A stretch of 64,000 bases of DNA from Mytilus californianus (GCF_021869535.1 NW_026262734.1:77624339-77688338); one strand, 5' to 3'; numbered from the stretch's first letter, positions 34,998-46,972 are shown. The notes: generated by a model from the sequence alone, not told the origin. Numbers and translations are program-made.

Positions 34998-36409
34998 TAT
35001 ATAAATTGAGCGAGGGGAAAATATAAGCCTATGTACATGTAGCAAGAGATAAAGATGAATAGCCAATAAAAATATATCACTATACATCATTAACTTTGAA
35101 AATATATTTTAATTCAAATTAAAAAATTTTCATATTGAATTCTAAGACAAAATATAAAGTGTTCATGACAAAAAAATCCCGTTAAAGCTTAGAACGACGG
35201 GTGCCACATGTGGAGCAGGATCTCCTTACTCTTCTGGAGCACCTGAGATCACCCCCAGTTTTTGGTGGGGGTTGTGTTGCTTAGTCTTTAGTTTTCTATG
35301 TTGTTTCATCTGTACTATTATTTGTCTATTTGTCTTTTTATTTTTGGCCATGGCGTTGTCAGTTTGTTTTCGATCTATGAGTTTGACTGTCCCTCTGGTA
35401 TCTTTCGTCCCTCTTTTAGAACATACACGTAACTTCATGCGATTTTTTTCAGAGTGAAAAAGTACCCCGAATAGTGATCGCTTTTAAATTCGTAAATAAT
35501 TTAAGTTAGTGTTAAGTTTTGTCAAGGCAGAAACATTGTAGGTTTTTTTTAGCAAATTGGGGGAAAATCATCAGTATACGATGGATATACTTTCCTTATT
35601 GATAGAATATAATTCCTGCTTGAAATTCCACTTCCACCTCCTCGTGGGTGAGTAGGTGACTAAGACTAACGGAAAGGGTACTTAAACTTAAAAATAATTG
35701 AATAAATTTATAAATAAATAAGTATTATTATCTGTATTTACCTGAGTTTATCTGTCAAATAAATGCGCGCAAATGCAATCAAAAGCTGCTTGCAAACGTA
35801 ATGATTTTTGCGCGCAAATGTTATGTCAATGCGCGCAAACGTAATGCATCGGATAATATGGATAATAGCCGTCGTATAACTTTTTTTTATTTTTTGTATG
35901 TTATATGCGTTATGAGTTATTGAAATGCATCATTATAGCTAAAAAAAAGCCTTCAAAATGTAATTATTTTGCCTATGCATGCTGTTAAAAGTTCCCCGCA
36001 AAAAATATTCTTGTTTACATGTAGATCACTTCCAATGACGTGTATAAAATAAGTTTTGTACTTGTTTACGGACAAGTCCTTTTTTATCATACGTGTATGT
36101 GTCATATCTTGTGATCCTTTTACTTCCTGGTAATGCAATGGAATAAGGCTATTTGCTCCTTTAAAAAGTACGTATAATTCCTCGTTAATTGATTAACCTG
36201 TTCATTTTGTTAAAATTTAATTGAATATATTTGTTTCATCTAAAACAGTAAAATTGTTTGCGTAAATTTATATATAAATGTACTTTTAGAAATAACTGAG
36301 TCATGAATTGTGAAAAAAACTGGATTTTACTGTCATGATTTACCAAAGCTTTAACATAATTCCCGGGATGCATATTCTTTCTTCAACTTTGATATGCACT
36401 TCCATTAAT
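34735..36409 (+). repeat. Source copy of a 1675-bp direct duplication
   Basis: It matches 38995-40669 at a constant offset of 4260 with only a few differences noticed (for example near 35272 and 36220). It contains the retroelement tail (to 34997) and another familiar mussel repeat at 35185-35425 ('gtgccacatgtggagcagga', then 'ggccatggcgttgtcagttt'). The left flank continues the retroelement tail, so this is the original location. Confidence 0.9.
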
Positions 36410-37129
36410 CAATGCAATAAGTATAGTACCAATTTGGACATTTTTAAATATTCGACTCAAAAACCTATATTTCGGCACTTATCAGCGTTGTATTTTTGAT
36501 GTGATCTAATTTGAATATTTGTTTTACTTAGAGGATTATACACAACAAATCTGGAAAACAGCTGATTTATTCATTATTTATAGGCATATGCATTTTTGAA
36601 ATATCTAGAATAATTACGTTGAAGCATTTTAATATTCTTTTTACTTTCTTTTCATTTGTTATCGATTTTTTAAATAAAAAGCTAATTACGTTTTCAAAGC
36701 GCAATATTGTTTACATTGGTTGGTTAATCAAAAAATAAACGCCCATAAAAAAATTCCCATGTAATTTGACATTTTTTCATTGTTGAAGCCTGTTTGTTGT
36801 TGTTTTATATACCTTACATCTCTTTTTTATTCAATACAGTTATACAAATCATGTAGAAAATCAAATAATGGAAGGCCGATTGGTGCAGATCGATCAAATA
36901 ACTTTGAAAGGTTCACCTTAACCTTTTGGCATCTGTGACCCTGTTTGCATAACAAAATTTAAAGTGCATGAGTACAAAAAAATACTTTTGAGGTAAGAAC
37001 AATTTTAGGGCATGGTTGGACATAGATATATAAAAAGTTATATGCTACTTGTGGTTCAAAAATTTAAAAACTATTTTGATTTTAAGATTAATTCCGTTTC
37101 TTAGATCCTACATTTTGTATAAGCAGTAA
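36410..37129. other. No recognised feature
   Basis: AT-rich sequence between the duplication and the next tandem array. Confidence 0.4.
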
Positions 37130-37760
37130 ATTAACTAAGATATATGGTGTATGGAATGATGACAAGATGATCATATCTGTCTGCTAGGGTTCATCTGACC
37201 TTTACCTCAATTTCATGGTTCACTGGTCAATTTTCAATTTCCCTGGTTTAATCTGTTTCGTATAGGTTCTATAAGTTGAAGGAAACCTGTATTTGGTACA
37301 TGGAAGTAATTTAAGTTGTGCATGTCTGTCTAGCATGTATCTGCTGGCCTTGATCTCAATTACATGGTTTTTTGTTCAATGTTATGTTTTCATGGTTAAG
37401 TGGTTTAGCAATATGACCACACAAGTTGATGTATGGATTAATTGTTAGGTGTCAATGATAGGGTTTATCCGACTATGACCACATTCCCATGATACTTGTA
37501 CTTAAACTTTCAATATTTATAAAACAATCATGGCCAGTAAAGCAGGCGAGACATTTCAGCGTGTGCACTATTGTTACAATATAGTATTATTAATTTGCAA
37601 TTAACAGTACATGTTTATTCTGTGGTTTGCTAATTATTCAGAAGCTAGTTTGATCGAAAAATGTGATCAACTCAGTTTTCATTTGACCTCGACCTCATTT
37701 CAAAGACCAGTGAACACAGTTAAGTTTTGGTGGCCAAGTCCATAAATCAGTTAAAATAAG
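37130..37760. repeat. Tandem array related to 26800-27560
   Basis: 'gctagggttcatctgacctt', 'catggttcactggtcaattt' and 'gtatttggtacatggaa' repeat in eroded form two to three times. It ends beside the hairpin of the next element. Confidence 0.55.
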
Positions 37761-38576
37761 CAATAGGTTTTTATACGACCGCAAAAAAATTGTGCGGTCG
37801 TATATTGGTATCATGTCGTCGTCGTCGTCGTCGTCGTCCGAAGACAGTTGGTTTCCGGACAATAACTTTAGTATAAGTAAATAGAAATCTATGAAATTTA
37901 AACAACAATGTTTATAACCACAAAAGGAAGGTTGGGATTGATTTTGGGGGTTATGGTCCTAACAGTTTAGGAATTAGGGACCACAAAGAGGCCCAAAAAG
38001 GCATTTTTCTAGTTTCCAGACAATAACTTGTGTTTAAGTGTATGGATCTCTCTGAAATTATACCACAAGTTTTCATACCACAAAGGGATGGTTGAGATTG
38101 ATATTTGGGGTTAAGGTAGTAACAGTTTAGGAATTTGGGGCCAAAAAGGGGTCAAAATAAGCATTTTAGTAGTTCGCGGTAAATAACTTGTGTGTATGTG
38201 TATAAATCTCTCTGAAATTGTATCACAAGGTTCTATATCACAAAAGGAAAGCAGGGAATGAGTTTGTGGGTAATTGCCCCCAAATGTTTAGGAATTAGGG
38301 ACCAAAAACAAGCATTTTTCTAGTTTCCAGACATTAACTTGTGTTCAAATGTATGGATCTCTCTATTATATTGTACTGCAAGGTATCATACCACAAAGGG
38401 TTTTGAGTTTGGGGGAAATTAATTTACTCAAAAGGGGGTTCAAAAAAAAATTGTTTTGGGAGGGAGGAATATTTTTTCATATGTTTTTCCATTTTTCCAT
38501 TGATTTTTTCTGATTTATATATAAACCAAAAAATACTGATATAGCAGGAGATGCACACCAAACATGATGCGTAAAT

Positions 38577-38994
38577 TATTATATTAAAAGTATTGTGCAA
38601 TAGCACAGTATTGCGCAATAGCAAGAAATCTTCAATTGCACAGTGTTGGCAATAGCACAGTATTGTGCAATAGCAAGCAATATTCAATTGCACAGTATTG
38701 CGCAATAGCCAGAAATCTTCAATTGCATATTATTGCACAATAACAAGAAATCTTCAATTGCACAGTATTGCGCAGTAGAAAGAAATCTTCAATGGCGCAC
38801 AGTATTGCGCAATAGCAAGAAATCTTCAATTGCACAGTATTGCACAATAGCAAGAAATATCCAATTGCTCAGTATTGCACAATCGCAAGAAATCTTCAAT
38901 TGCACAGTATTGCGCAATAGCAAGAAATATCCAATTGCACAGTATTGCGCAATAGCAAGAAATATTCAATTGCACAGTATTGCGCAATAGCACA
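38577..38994. repeat. 35-bp satellite, left block, about a dozen units
   Basis: The unit reads roughly 'ttcaattgcacagtattgcg' + 'caatagcaagaaatc'. Its core TATTGCGCAATA is a perfect 12-bp palindrome and CAATTG a second. Stop-free frames across it are repeat artefacts. Confidence 0.9.
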
Positions 38995-40669
38995 ATGTGC
39001 CTGTCCCAAGTCAGGAGCCTGTAATTCAGTGGTTGTCGTTTGTTGACGTCTTGCATATTTGTTTTTCGTTCATTTTTTGTACATAATTTAGGCCGTTAAA
39101 TTTCTCGTTTGAATTGTTTTACATTTGTCATTTCGGGGCCTTTAATAGCTGACTATGCAGTATGGGCATTGCTCATTGTCTATAGTTGTTAATTTCTGTT
39201 TCATTTGGTCCCTTGTGGAGAGTTGTCTCATTGGCAATCATACCACATCTTCTTTTTTATATAAATTGAGCGAGGGGAAAATATAAGCCTATGTACATGT
39301 AGCAAGAGATAAAGATGAATAGCCAATAAAAATATATCACTATACATCATTAACTTTGAAAATATATTTTAATTCAAATTAAAAAATTTTCATATTGAAT
39401 TCTAAGACAAAATATAAAGTGTTCATGACAAAAAAATCCCGTTAAAGCTTAGAACGACGGGTGCCACATGTGGAGCAGGATCTCCTTACTCTTCTGGAGC
39501 ACCTGAGATCACCCCCAGTTTTTGGTGGGGTTTGTGTTGCTTAGTCTTTAGTTTTCTATGTTGTTTCATCTGTACTATTATTTGTCTATTTGTCTTTTTA
39601 TTTTTGGCCATGGCGTTGTCAGTTTGTTTTCGATCTATGAGTTTGACTGTCCCTCTGGTATCTTTCGTCCCTCTTTTAGAACATACACGTAACTTCATGC
39701 GATTTTTTTCAGAGTGAAAAAGTACCCCGAATAGTGATCGCTTTTAAATTCGTAAATAATTTAAGTTAGTGTTAAGTTTTGTCAAGGCAGAAACATTGTA
39801 GGTTTTTTTTAGCAAATTGGGGGAAAATCATCAGTATACGATGGATATACTTTCCTTATTGATAGAATATAATTCCTGCTTGAAATTCCACTTCCACCTC
39901 CTCGTGGGTGAGTAGGTGACTAAGACTAACGGAAAGGGTACTTAAACTTAAAAATAATTGAATAAATTTATAAATAAATAAGTATTATTATCTGTATTTA
40001 CCTGAGTTTATCTGTCAAATAAATGCGCGCAAATGCAATCAAAAGCTGCTTGCAAACGTAATGATTTTTGCGCGCAAATGTTATGTCAATGCGCGCAAAC
40101 GTAATGCATCGGATAATATGGATAATAGCCGTCGTATAACTTTTTTTTATTTTTTGTATGTTATATGCGTTATGAGTTATTGAAATGCATCATTATAGCT
40201 AAAAAAAAGCCTTCAAAATGTAATTATTTTGCCTATGCATGCTGTTAAAAGTTCCCCGCAAAAAATATTCTTGTTTACATGTAGATCACTTCCAATGACG
40301 TGTATAAAATAAGTTTTGTACTTGTTTACGGACAAGTCCTTTTTTATCATACGTGTATGTGTCATATCTTGTGATCCTTTTACTTCCTGGTAATGCAATG
40401 GAATAAGGCTATTTGCTCCTTTAAAAAGTACGTATAATTCCTCGTTAATTGATTAACCTGTTCATTTTGTTAAAATTTAGTTGAATATATTTGTTTCATC
40501 TAAAACAGTAAAATTGTTTGCGTAAATTTATATATAAATGTACTTTTAGAAATAACTGAGTCATGAATTGTGAAAAAAACTGGATTTTACTGTCATGATT
40601 TACCAAAGCTTTAACATAATTCCCGGGATGCATATTCTTTCTTCAACTTTGATATGCACTTCCATTAAT
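38995..40669 (+). repeat. Derived copy of the 1675-bp duplication, sitting inside the satellite
   Basis: Both junctions are with satellite DNA (left at 'gcgcaatagcaca', right at 'atggcaaatcttcaattg'), whereas 34735-36409 has ordinary flanks. This copy is therefore the insertion. No terminal inverted repeats and no convincing target duplication. Confidence 0.85.
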
Positions 40670-40675
40670 AATGGC

Positions 40676-40850
40676 AAATCTTCAATTGCACAGTATTGCG
40701 CAATAGCAAGAAATGTCCAATTGCACAGTATTGCGCAATAGCAAGAAATATTCAATTGCACAGTATTGCGCAATAGCACAATATTGCACAATATCACAGT
40801 ATTGCACAATATCACAGTATTGCGCAATAGCAAGAGATCTTCAATTGAAA
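40676..40850. repeat. 35-bp satellite, right block
   Basis: About three standard units, then a shorter-period variant ('cacaatattgcacaatat' repeated). It becomes continuous with 38577-38994 if the insertion is removed. Confidence 0.85.
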
Positions 40851-41055
40851 TTTGATACAAATTATTTAACCCATTTCAAATTTTTAGATCTTTCACCACA
40901 TTTATTTTGTGTCAGAAATCTATATTATGTCAAAAATTTGATAACAATCCAAATTCAGACAGTATCAAGCTTGACTATTGTGTCCAAACTTGCACCAACT
41001 GTTCAGAGTTCAACCTCTGCGGTTGTATCAGGCTGCACTCGGCAAATCATTTCAT

Positions 41056-42360
41056 TTTTTTATATGAACAAAAACAACTAAAATACCTTGCAATCAAAAT
41101 TATAGTTAAGACAACTCAGCAGACAGACAATTTTTGAGACTACATATCAATTACGGATAAAATGCAGTGTAAGACCATAATTATTTAATCTTCGTAACAA
41201 TCAATGAATAAGAATTGTGTTTTTACCTGTGAATTGTTGATAAATTTCATTATCAAATGATTAAAAATCTCCTAACGGAAGTTTAAAAAAATGAGTACAG
41301 ATTTATAGATTATTCATGGGGTTTTTTTTTCATAGAAGGGCAATCGCCCTGAGATGAGATGAGAATATGATTATGCTTCGATTTAAAAAAAAAAAAATAA
41401 TCTATTTATCGCTATTATTTTCGAATAAATGGAATTTACTGACCCCGTATATATCGTATTAGGTCACTAGCACACTATGTAACAAATTTATCTTACCGAC
41501 TACTTCCATTCGTCTGCACAAAAAAACTAATGTCAACAATAACAATTTAATATCAACAACCTTGATATAACAATATTAAACAGAACTTTCAATTCAGTTA
41601 AATAATCAAATAGTGTCAAATTCGTAATTCCACTACTAACCGTGTATTGAAATAAGCCCCGCCTCCCTACTAACCTAATATGGAATATACACGGTCTCCA
41701 CGCGGACGCTTTTAACCAATCATATTCCTAGAAATGTATAGGAGGTAAGATAATATACAATACATGCAAACAGACAGACAGACAATCATTTGTAGCACAT
41801 TTGTATAAAAAATTTACTTTTTTTATTTGTTAGAAACATGATTAAATTCCTTTTATTAACTAAATTAAGTTAATGTATAAATGAAATACACGGTAAAATT
41901 GAAACGAGCTAGAAAAACACTTTTTTGTTGACATTTCAGCGCAGTCATCCGATACCGTTTTTTGATAGCTAAACTTTCCTGATTGGTCGACAACTCTAGT
42001 GCGTGGATATGTATTATAACGGTGTTGCTAAAGTACTTATAGAAACTAGCAAATAGTTTTCGTTCTCAAGCGAGTCGAGGGAGAATGAAAATGATCACAT
42101 AAAAAGATCGAAGAAAAAAATCCACATAAAAGCTATAATATGTCATAAATATACCATAGTTAAAATATTTCACAACACTAGTCTATCATGAGCAACCAAC
42201 ATATTTAAAACACATTTTGATCACACCAAACAAACACTTCAGTTTGTGATAAAAAAAAACATATTTTTACAGGACGCAGTAAAAATTTATCGAAGATGGG
42301 AAGGGAATGAAAGCTAACTGAATTTCCGAAAGTATTGGCATACATAATTTTTTCTTTGGC
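41056..42360. other. Upstream region of the TRIM-like gene
   Basis: A CAGA microsatellite is at about 41768-41785. No upstream coding exon was found. A noncoding first exon and promoter probably lie here (see the acceptor at 42361-42362). Confidence 0.4.
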
Positions 42361-42362
42361 AG
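42346..42362 (+). other. Predicted splice acceptor for a 5'-UTR intron
   Basis: The tract 'aattttttctttggcag' ends 16 nt before the ATG at 42379. The coding exon is uninterrupted, so this would join a noncoding leader exon, a common layout for bivalve B-box genes (family knowledge). Confidence 0.45.
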
Positions 42363-42378
42363 GTCTAACCTTTCGGGT

Positions 42379-44079
42379 ATGGCATCTGCTAGCAATTTTT
42401 GTAATCTTTGTGAAGAGGAAGATGTTTTCAATGTTGCAGTTGTTTGGTGTGCTGATTGTGAGACTTTTCTTTGCAAAGACTGTGAAAGGCACCATGGCAG
42501 AATTAAAGCTTCAAAAGGGCATCAAACTATAACCCTGGAGGAGTATAAAAAACTGCCTTCGTTTATTGTTAATATAAAAAGTCGCTGTGAAAAGCACGAT
42601 GAAAAGTATAACTTTTATTGTAAATTCCACGGCGACCCTTGCTGTGTAAAGTGCATAAAAGACAACCATAAAGATTGCAGGGGTTTAGACTCATTGGTTG
42701 AAGTGTTAAAGGATATCAAAACATCCGCTAAAGTTTCAAATTTGGAAAAAGAGTTGAAAATTTTACTTGAAGATTTTGAAACAGTAGTCAAACATTTAAA
42801 TTCTAGAATAACCGTCCTCCAGGAAAACGAATCAGAATCTCTTAAGGAAATACAAAATCTGCGTGCCTCAATAAATAATCATTTAGATAATATAGAAAAG
42901 AAAATAGTGGATGATTTATCTATGGAATTCAATAAGATTAAACTGAAATCATATCATCTTTCCACTGAAATTGGGAACAAAAAAGAAGTTATTCAAATTT
43001 TGCAAAATGACCTCTTAAAAATGAAAATGTATGCGACAGACCTTAAAACCTACGTTGGTTTGCAGTACTTGGAGAAATATATATCGCCAGAAGTTGAATA
43101 TCTACATGATTTGCAAAGCAAGGGTCAGTTGGATGACATTCGTATTGAGTCGAAACTATCTTTCGATTTAAAATGTCTGACAAATAACATAAGAACATTT
43201 GGCACTGCAATAACGCATGCATCTGCATGTACTTTGAAGCTAAAAACCTCTTCCGCAGATCAGGTGCATCAGTCAGTTTCACCTTTATTAACAATTGATA
43301 ATATTAACCCGAACCTGAAAACAACATTGAAAATTCCGAAGATTGTAAGAAAATTAGAAATACACGGTTGTCAGGTTTTACCTGATGGTAGAAAACTTAT
43401 TCTAGATTTTGCTAGTAAAAGTTTGCTTTTGTTTTCGAAAGATGGCAGATTCACTGAAACTGTGACATCATTCTACGGCCAACCATCTGACGTTTGTTTC
43501 ATCAAAGGCAATTTAATAGCTGTGACAATTTTCAACCTACACAAAATTTTGCTAATTGACATAGAAAAAAAAATCATTACAAGGACTATTGAAGTAGAAG
43601 ATTTTTGCTATGGAATCGACAGCAACGGTAAAAAACTGGTAGTAACATTACATTCTACATGTAGCGAACGCGGATACCTAACAACACTTGATCTTGAGGG
43701 AAATATTTTATCCAGTATAAGAGTACTAGGAGAATTTACTCTCCGTTTGTCGCTGCTTAAAGATAATATCGTTGTTACAAACTGGAATGCAAATGTTATA
43801 TCTTGCTACACCAACAACGGGGTCTTATTATGGAGAAACAAACATGAAGATATTCGAGAACCATTTGGGATAGCAGTTGACAAACATGGATTCATATTTG
43901 TGGCATGCAGGGCAAATGACAGCATTTTAGTATTATCAGAAGACGGGATGACGAGTAAAACAATCCTGTCAAAGGAAAATGAAATTGATAAACCATATGC
44001 AATAAGTATAGACAAATCATCATCTACTCTTCTTGTTGCAAATCGTTCTAAAAGTAAAGCCTTCGTGTATGAAATTTAG
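42379..44079 (+). CDS. RING-less TRIM-like protein: two B-boxes, coiled coil, NHL-like propeller (566 aa)
   Basis: Intact single-exon frame. Residues 8-48 form a B-box1-type zinc module (C8, C11, C24, C27, C32, C35, H39, H48). Residues 70-100 form B-box2 (C70, H73, C81, C89, C92, H97). Residues about 115-235 are heptad-rich coiled coil (LEKELKILLEDFETVVKHL and on). From about 310 to the end repeated short strand patterns (for example PFGIAVDKHGFIFVACRAND near 493-512) indicate an NHL-like beta-propeller. There is no RING, so ubiquitin-ligase activity is not expected on its own. Relatives act as cytoplasmic scaffolds or in innate immunity, but a role here is inference. The ATG follows a likely UTR splice acceptor, and AATAAA is at 44293-44298. 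Two decayed copies lie at 52.7 and 55.6 kb. Confidence 0.9.
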   Translation: MASASNFCNLCEEEDVFNVAVVWCADCETFLCKDCERHHGRIKASKGHQTITLEEYKKLPSFIVNIKSRCEKHDEKYNFYCKFHGDPCCVKCIKDNHKDCRGLDSLVEVLKDIKTSAKVSNLEKELKILLEDFETVVKHLNSRITVLQENESESLKEIQNLRASINNHLDNIEKKIVDDLSMEFNKIKLKSYHLSTEIGNKKEVIQILQNDLLKMKMYATDLKTYVGLQYLEKYISPEVEYLHDLQSKGQLDDIRIESKLSFDLKCLTNNIRTFGTAITHASACTLKLKTSSADQVHQSVSPLLTIDNINPNLKTTLKIPKIVRKLEIHGCQVLPDGRKLILDFASKSLLLFSKDGRFTETVTSFYGQPSDVCFIKGNLIAVTIFNLHKILLIDIEKKIITRTIEVEDFCYGIDSNGKKLVVTLHSTCSERGYLTTLDLEGNILSSIRVLGEFTLRLSLLKDNIVVTNWNANVISCYTNNGVLLWRNKHEDIREPFGIAVDKHGFIFVACRANDSILVLSEDGMTSKTILSKENEIDKPYAISIDKSSSTLLVANRSKSKAFVYEI

Positions 44080-44292
44080 AAAGAAAACAAAACAGTCGTA
44101 TATTCCACTGGTTGAAGTAGTTCCATTGTGTAGGTCATTTTGAAATTGTATATGTTGTAGTTGTGCCGTTGTAAACTGAATTCTGTAACCAAGCATTATA
44201 AAAAAGATTATTTCTACTGGGATATATTCTTACGTAAACGTTATGATTTATTATTTTAAAAAAAATTGCCAAAGAGGACGTTCGAAATGAAA

Positions 44293-44298
44293 AATAAA
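44293..44298 (+). terminator. Polyadenylation signal of the TRIM-like gene
   Basis: First AATAAA after the stop at 44077-44079, giving a 3' UTR of about 230-240 nt. Confidence 0.5.
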
Positions 44299-44599
44299 AA
44301 TTTCATCACTGTTTAATTTAATTAGCAAAATCACATTTTTAGACTGCAGTATACATTATAAGCACTGGGTCGATACCTCTTTTAGTCCCCGAGGGTATCA
44401 TCAGATCAGTAGTCAGTATTTCGGTACTAACATGATTTATTACAAACCTTCTTAAATTGTCCGCTAACAAATTTTGGAATTTTAAAGAAATTGAGGTTTC
44501 AACTCCCTCAGACAAAGTTGACCTTGAATTTGACTATTTTTAGGTACTTTTGGTTACTATTAAACAGTTTTTCTTCAATAGTTTCGTTTTTTTATATAT

Positions 44600-44710
44600 C
44601 CTAGGCTTTCAAATATTCGGCTTTGAGCGTTTCTGATGAAGGTTAATCTAGAAAAGCGCTTCGGACTCATTTAATGAATAAGGTGTTGATTTTTTTTTGT
44701 AAACAGTTGA
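44600..44710 (+). repeat. Short interspersed repeat 'ggctttgagcg'
   Basis: 'ggctttgagcgtttctgatg' followed by 'aaagcgcttcggac' recurs in diverged form at 51643-51715 (+), 55165-55245 (+) and about 14190-14115 (-). It is a dispersed family, not specific to the TRIM genes. Confidence 0.6.
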
Positions 44711-44844
44711 CTTTATATATTTTGCCCCATTGTGTTGTCTGTCCTTTTGCACCTCAAGATTTCAATGGTTTCTTTGGTATTTATTTTGATTCTTGCTTAA
44801 AAATCAAATGAAAAACGAAAAATTCTTTGATTATCATTGATATA

Positions 44845-45120
44845 AACTAGAGACCACAGAACTTGTATGTAGGCAATTAAGACTTTCAACAATGACCAAA
44901 ACCTTATTTACTGACAAATAAAAAACAAAGAGAAGCAGAAAACCAGCAGTCTGATGATGATAAGCTGGTAAAGAAAACAAATATGACAGGCATACAGCTA
45001 CTAATAACAATAACTGAATTAAAGGATCTATACTTGGTACAGGCACATATTAATTGTGACGGATTAATACATATTTTAGAGGATTCAAATACCTACTTCT
45101 AACTTGGGACAGGAACGTAG
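44845..45120 (-). repeat. Eroded mussel retroelement 3' tail, reverse
   Basis: 'gactttcaacaatgaccaaa', 'actgaattaaaggatctata' and 'cttggtacaggcacatatta' parallel the reverse tails at 12460 and 61680. Confidence 0.5.
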
Positions 45121-45689
45121 TATTACAATAACTTTAAAATCAATCTGTACACCTCAAATGAATTAAGAAGAAGGACGTCATAAACAGTTTAAGTTAATTA
45201 TGCAAGCTTCGAAAAGAAAAATACCATAAATGCTTAATTTTGGCAATGCGTGTAAGGTAAATGATTGATAAACTTTCAGAATACGTTTATTCAAACGGTC
45301 GATAAGTTTACATGGACGTCAAATTCCCCTGTTTTGACCATAAGCAAAATGATAATATGCAAAAAGCACATGCATATCAGAAGGGGAACATGTAAATGAA
45401 CCCTGGTGTATACTAGACTGACATCATAAGCTATACTAGTATTATTAACTTACTAAATGTAATTCACAACGCAGAAGAAGACACATGCACAAATTAATTA
45501 GACTCCTATTCGACCTGCCATTTCTTTTAATCCTAAAAGCTGCGCGTCTGGCGTAAAATCATATATAGCAATTCAAATCTTTTGTTTAACCTGGAAAGGA
45601 TCGAATCTATGAATTTTCGCATTCGAGGCGGAACGCTACTACGAAACCACAGAGGCGTTCAGAAATACGCAATAGGATTTGTTTATGTA

Positions 45690-46618
45690 TTTAAAAAAAA
45701 GGAAACTCCACACTAAAATTTATGACAAAAGGACGATTTTTAGTTCCCTATTGTTAATTTTACCTTTTTGGATGGTGATGTTACTTTGGCACCAGTTTGC
45801 GGTGTTTATATTTCCCAACTCGTTCGCTATGCCTGTGTCTATTGTCACGTTTTTGATTTTAACGAACATGATCTATGTATTACTGGTAAATTATTAAGCC
45901 AGGGATTTCGTTACCACAAATTACTTAAAATCTTTACTAAATTCTTCTATAGATATAAAGATTTGGTTTTGACGTTTGGTTGTAACGGGATAGCACATCC
46001 TTATTTTTACGGAAATGTTTACCGTGCCCGGAAATGTAGAAACAATCCTGGTAAACTTATCGATCCTTTAAATAAACTTATTCTAAAAGGTTACCTATTC
46101 AACACTGTAATTAGATCATTGAATGTTATTTTTATTGGTATTAATATTGATTTTGTTATCAGTAAATTAAAAGCAAACTGAATATTATTGATATATACAT
46201 ATACACATTCATGGATCTACAATCTGTCGGTACCTGTATCTTGGCATTGTACAAGGTCATATTTTTCTCTGACTGTTTATGACGTCTTCACAGTAAATCC
46301 ATTGGATGCTGGATGTGTACTGATTGACAATTTAGTCTTATACGCATGATTTTTTTTATTAGTTGTTAGTGGTTTTGAACTAGCTGTCAGTAACTGCGAG
46401 TACTCTCAGATCTGTACTTAGTGTCTTTTTGTTGTTGGGATATACAAGTACCCGGCCACGTCCACTCTGTGTAGTATTTGTATTTGTATCCATCTGATGA
46501 GCTTTCTTCAACTGATTTTGATAGTTCGTTCTTATGTTGTACTGTTACACCATTGTCCCAGGTTAGAGGAGGTTTGGGATCCCGCTAACATGTTCAACCC
46601 CGCCACATTCTGTATGTA
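45690..46618 (+). pseudogene. Penelope-like reverse-transcriptase 3' end plus tail
   Basis: 45695-45735 encodes KLHTKIYDKR. After a frameshift, 45768-46181 encodes GVYISQLVRYACVYCHVFDF, then RARKCRNNPGKLIDPLNKL up to INIDFVISKLKAN and stop. The block before GIAHP is shortened relative to the 14-kb copy. The noncoding tail runs to 46618, ending in the sequence that begins the common mussel repeat at 34650. There the BEL/Pao LTR starts. No polymerase core remains. Confidence 0.75.
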
Positions 46619-46972
46619 TGTAATGGCCTGACCATTAAGTATAACCGACGATTGGGCTCAAGGAGAAAAGACTATCAGATGCTGATACTTTAATTATGAA
46701 CCAATCTGACATATGGTAAAAAGCTGAAAATACCAAGTAAAATACAATTTTACAATGTGATGAATTAATGTTATTATATATGAAATGTCAAAAATAATTG
46801 ATAGCACAGTCCGTTGAATGCGAGAAAATGTTGTACTTCCAAGAACGGTTAAATTTCCAGTATTTCACGGAGAAAAGGTTCAAATATGTGAGGAGCAATT
46901 TGAAGGCTTCAAATACAATGTTATATAATTAACTCACTCTGTGGTAATCTACAAATTGTGTCCAAGATGACG
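46619..46972 (-). repeat. BEL/Pao long terminal repeat (element's 3' LTR)
   Basis: It begins TGTAATGGCCTGACC and matches 51078-51641 nearly base for base except for a MITE in the latter. About 354 bp. This LTR lacks the MITE. Confidence 0.8.

Larger units (their letters stand above)
37774..41055 (+). mobile_element. Pearl/Helentron-associated-like element: hairpin, four ~155-bp units, 35-bp satellite, distinctive 3' end
   Basis: It opens with a near-perfect hairpin: TACGACCGC at 37774-37782 against GCGGTCGTA at 37794-37802. Eight GTC repeats follow (37815-37838). Four similar units begin near 37851, 38012, 38172 and 38322 ('gtttcc(g/a)gaca(a)taactt' through 'aggaatta/tggg'). The satellite follows, and the element appears to close at 40865-41055, where 'caacctctgcggttgtatca' echoes the starting GCGGTCGTA. 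I recall this start/end combination from mussel sequences; treating it as one element is inference. It was later split by the 1675-bp insertion. Confidence 0.65.

Noticed and set aside
35226..35438. 70-codon - strand frame, duplicated at 39486-39698
   Set aside because: Sits in a common mussel repeat and appears twice only because of the 1675-bp duplication.
38733..38990. 85-codon frame with repeated IAQYCAIARN-like units
   Set aside because: Direct translation of the 35-bp satellite, which stays open because its unit lacks stops in that frame.
38577..38994. CRISPR-like regular repeats
   Set aside because: Units are head-to-tail with no unique spacers, in a eukaryotic genome.
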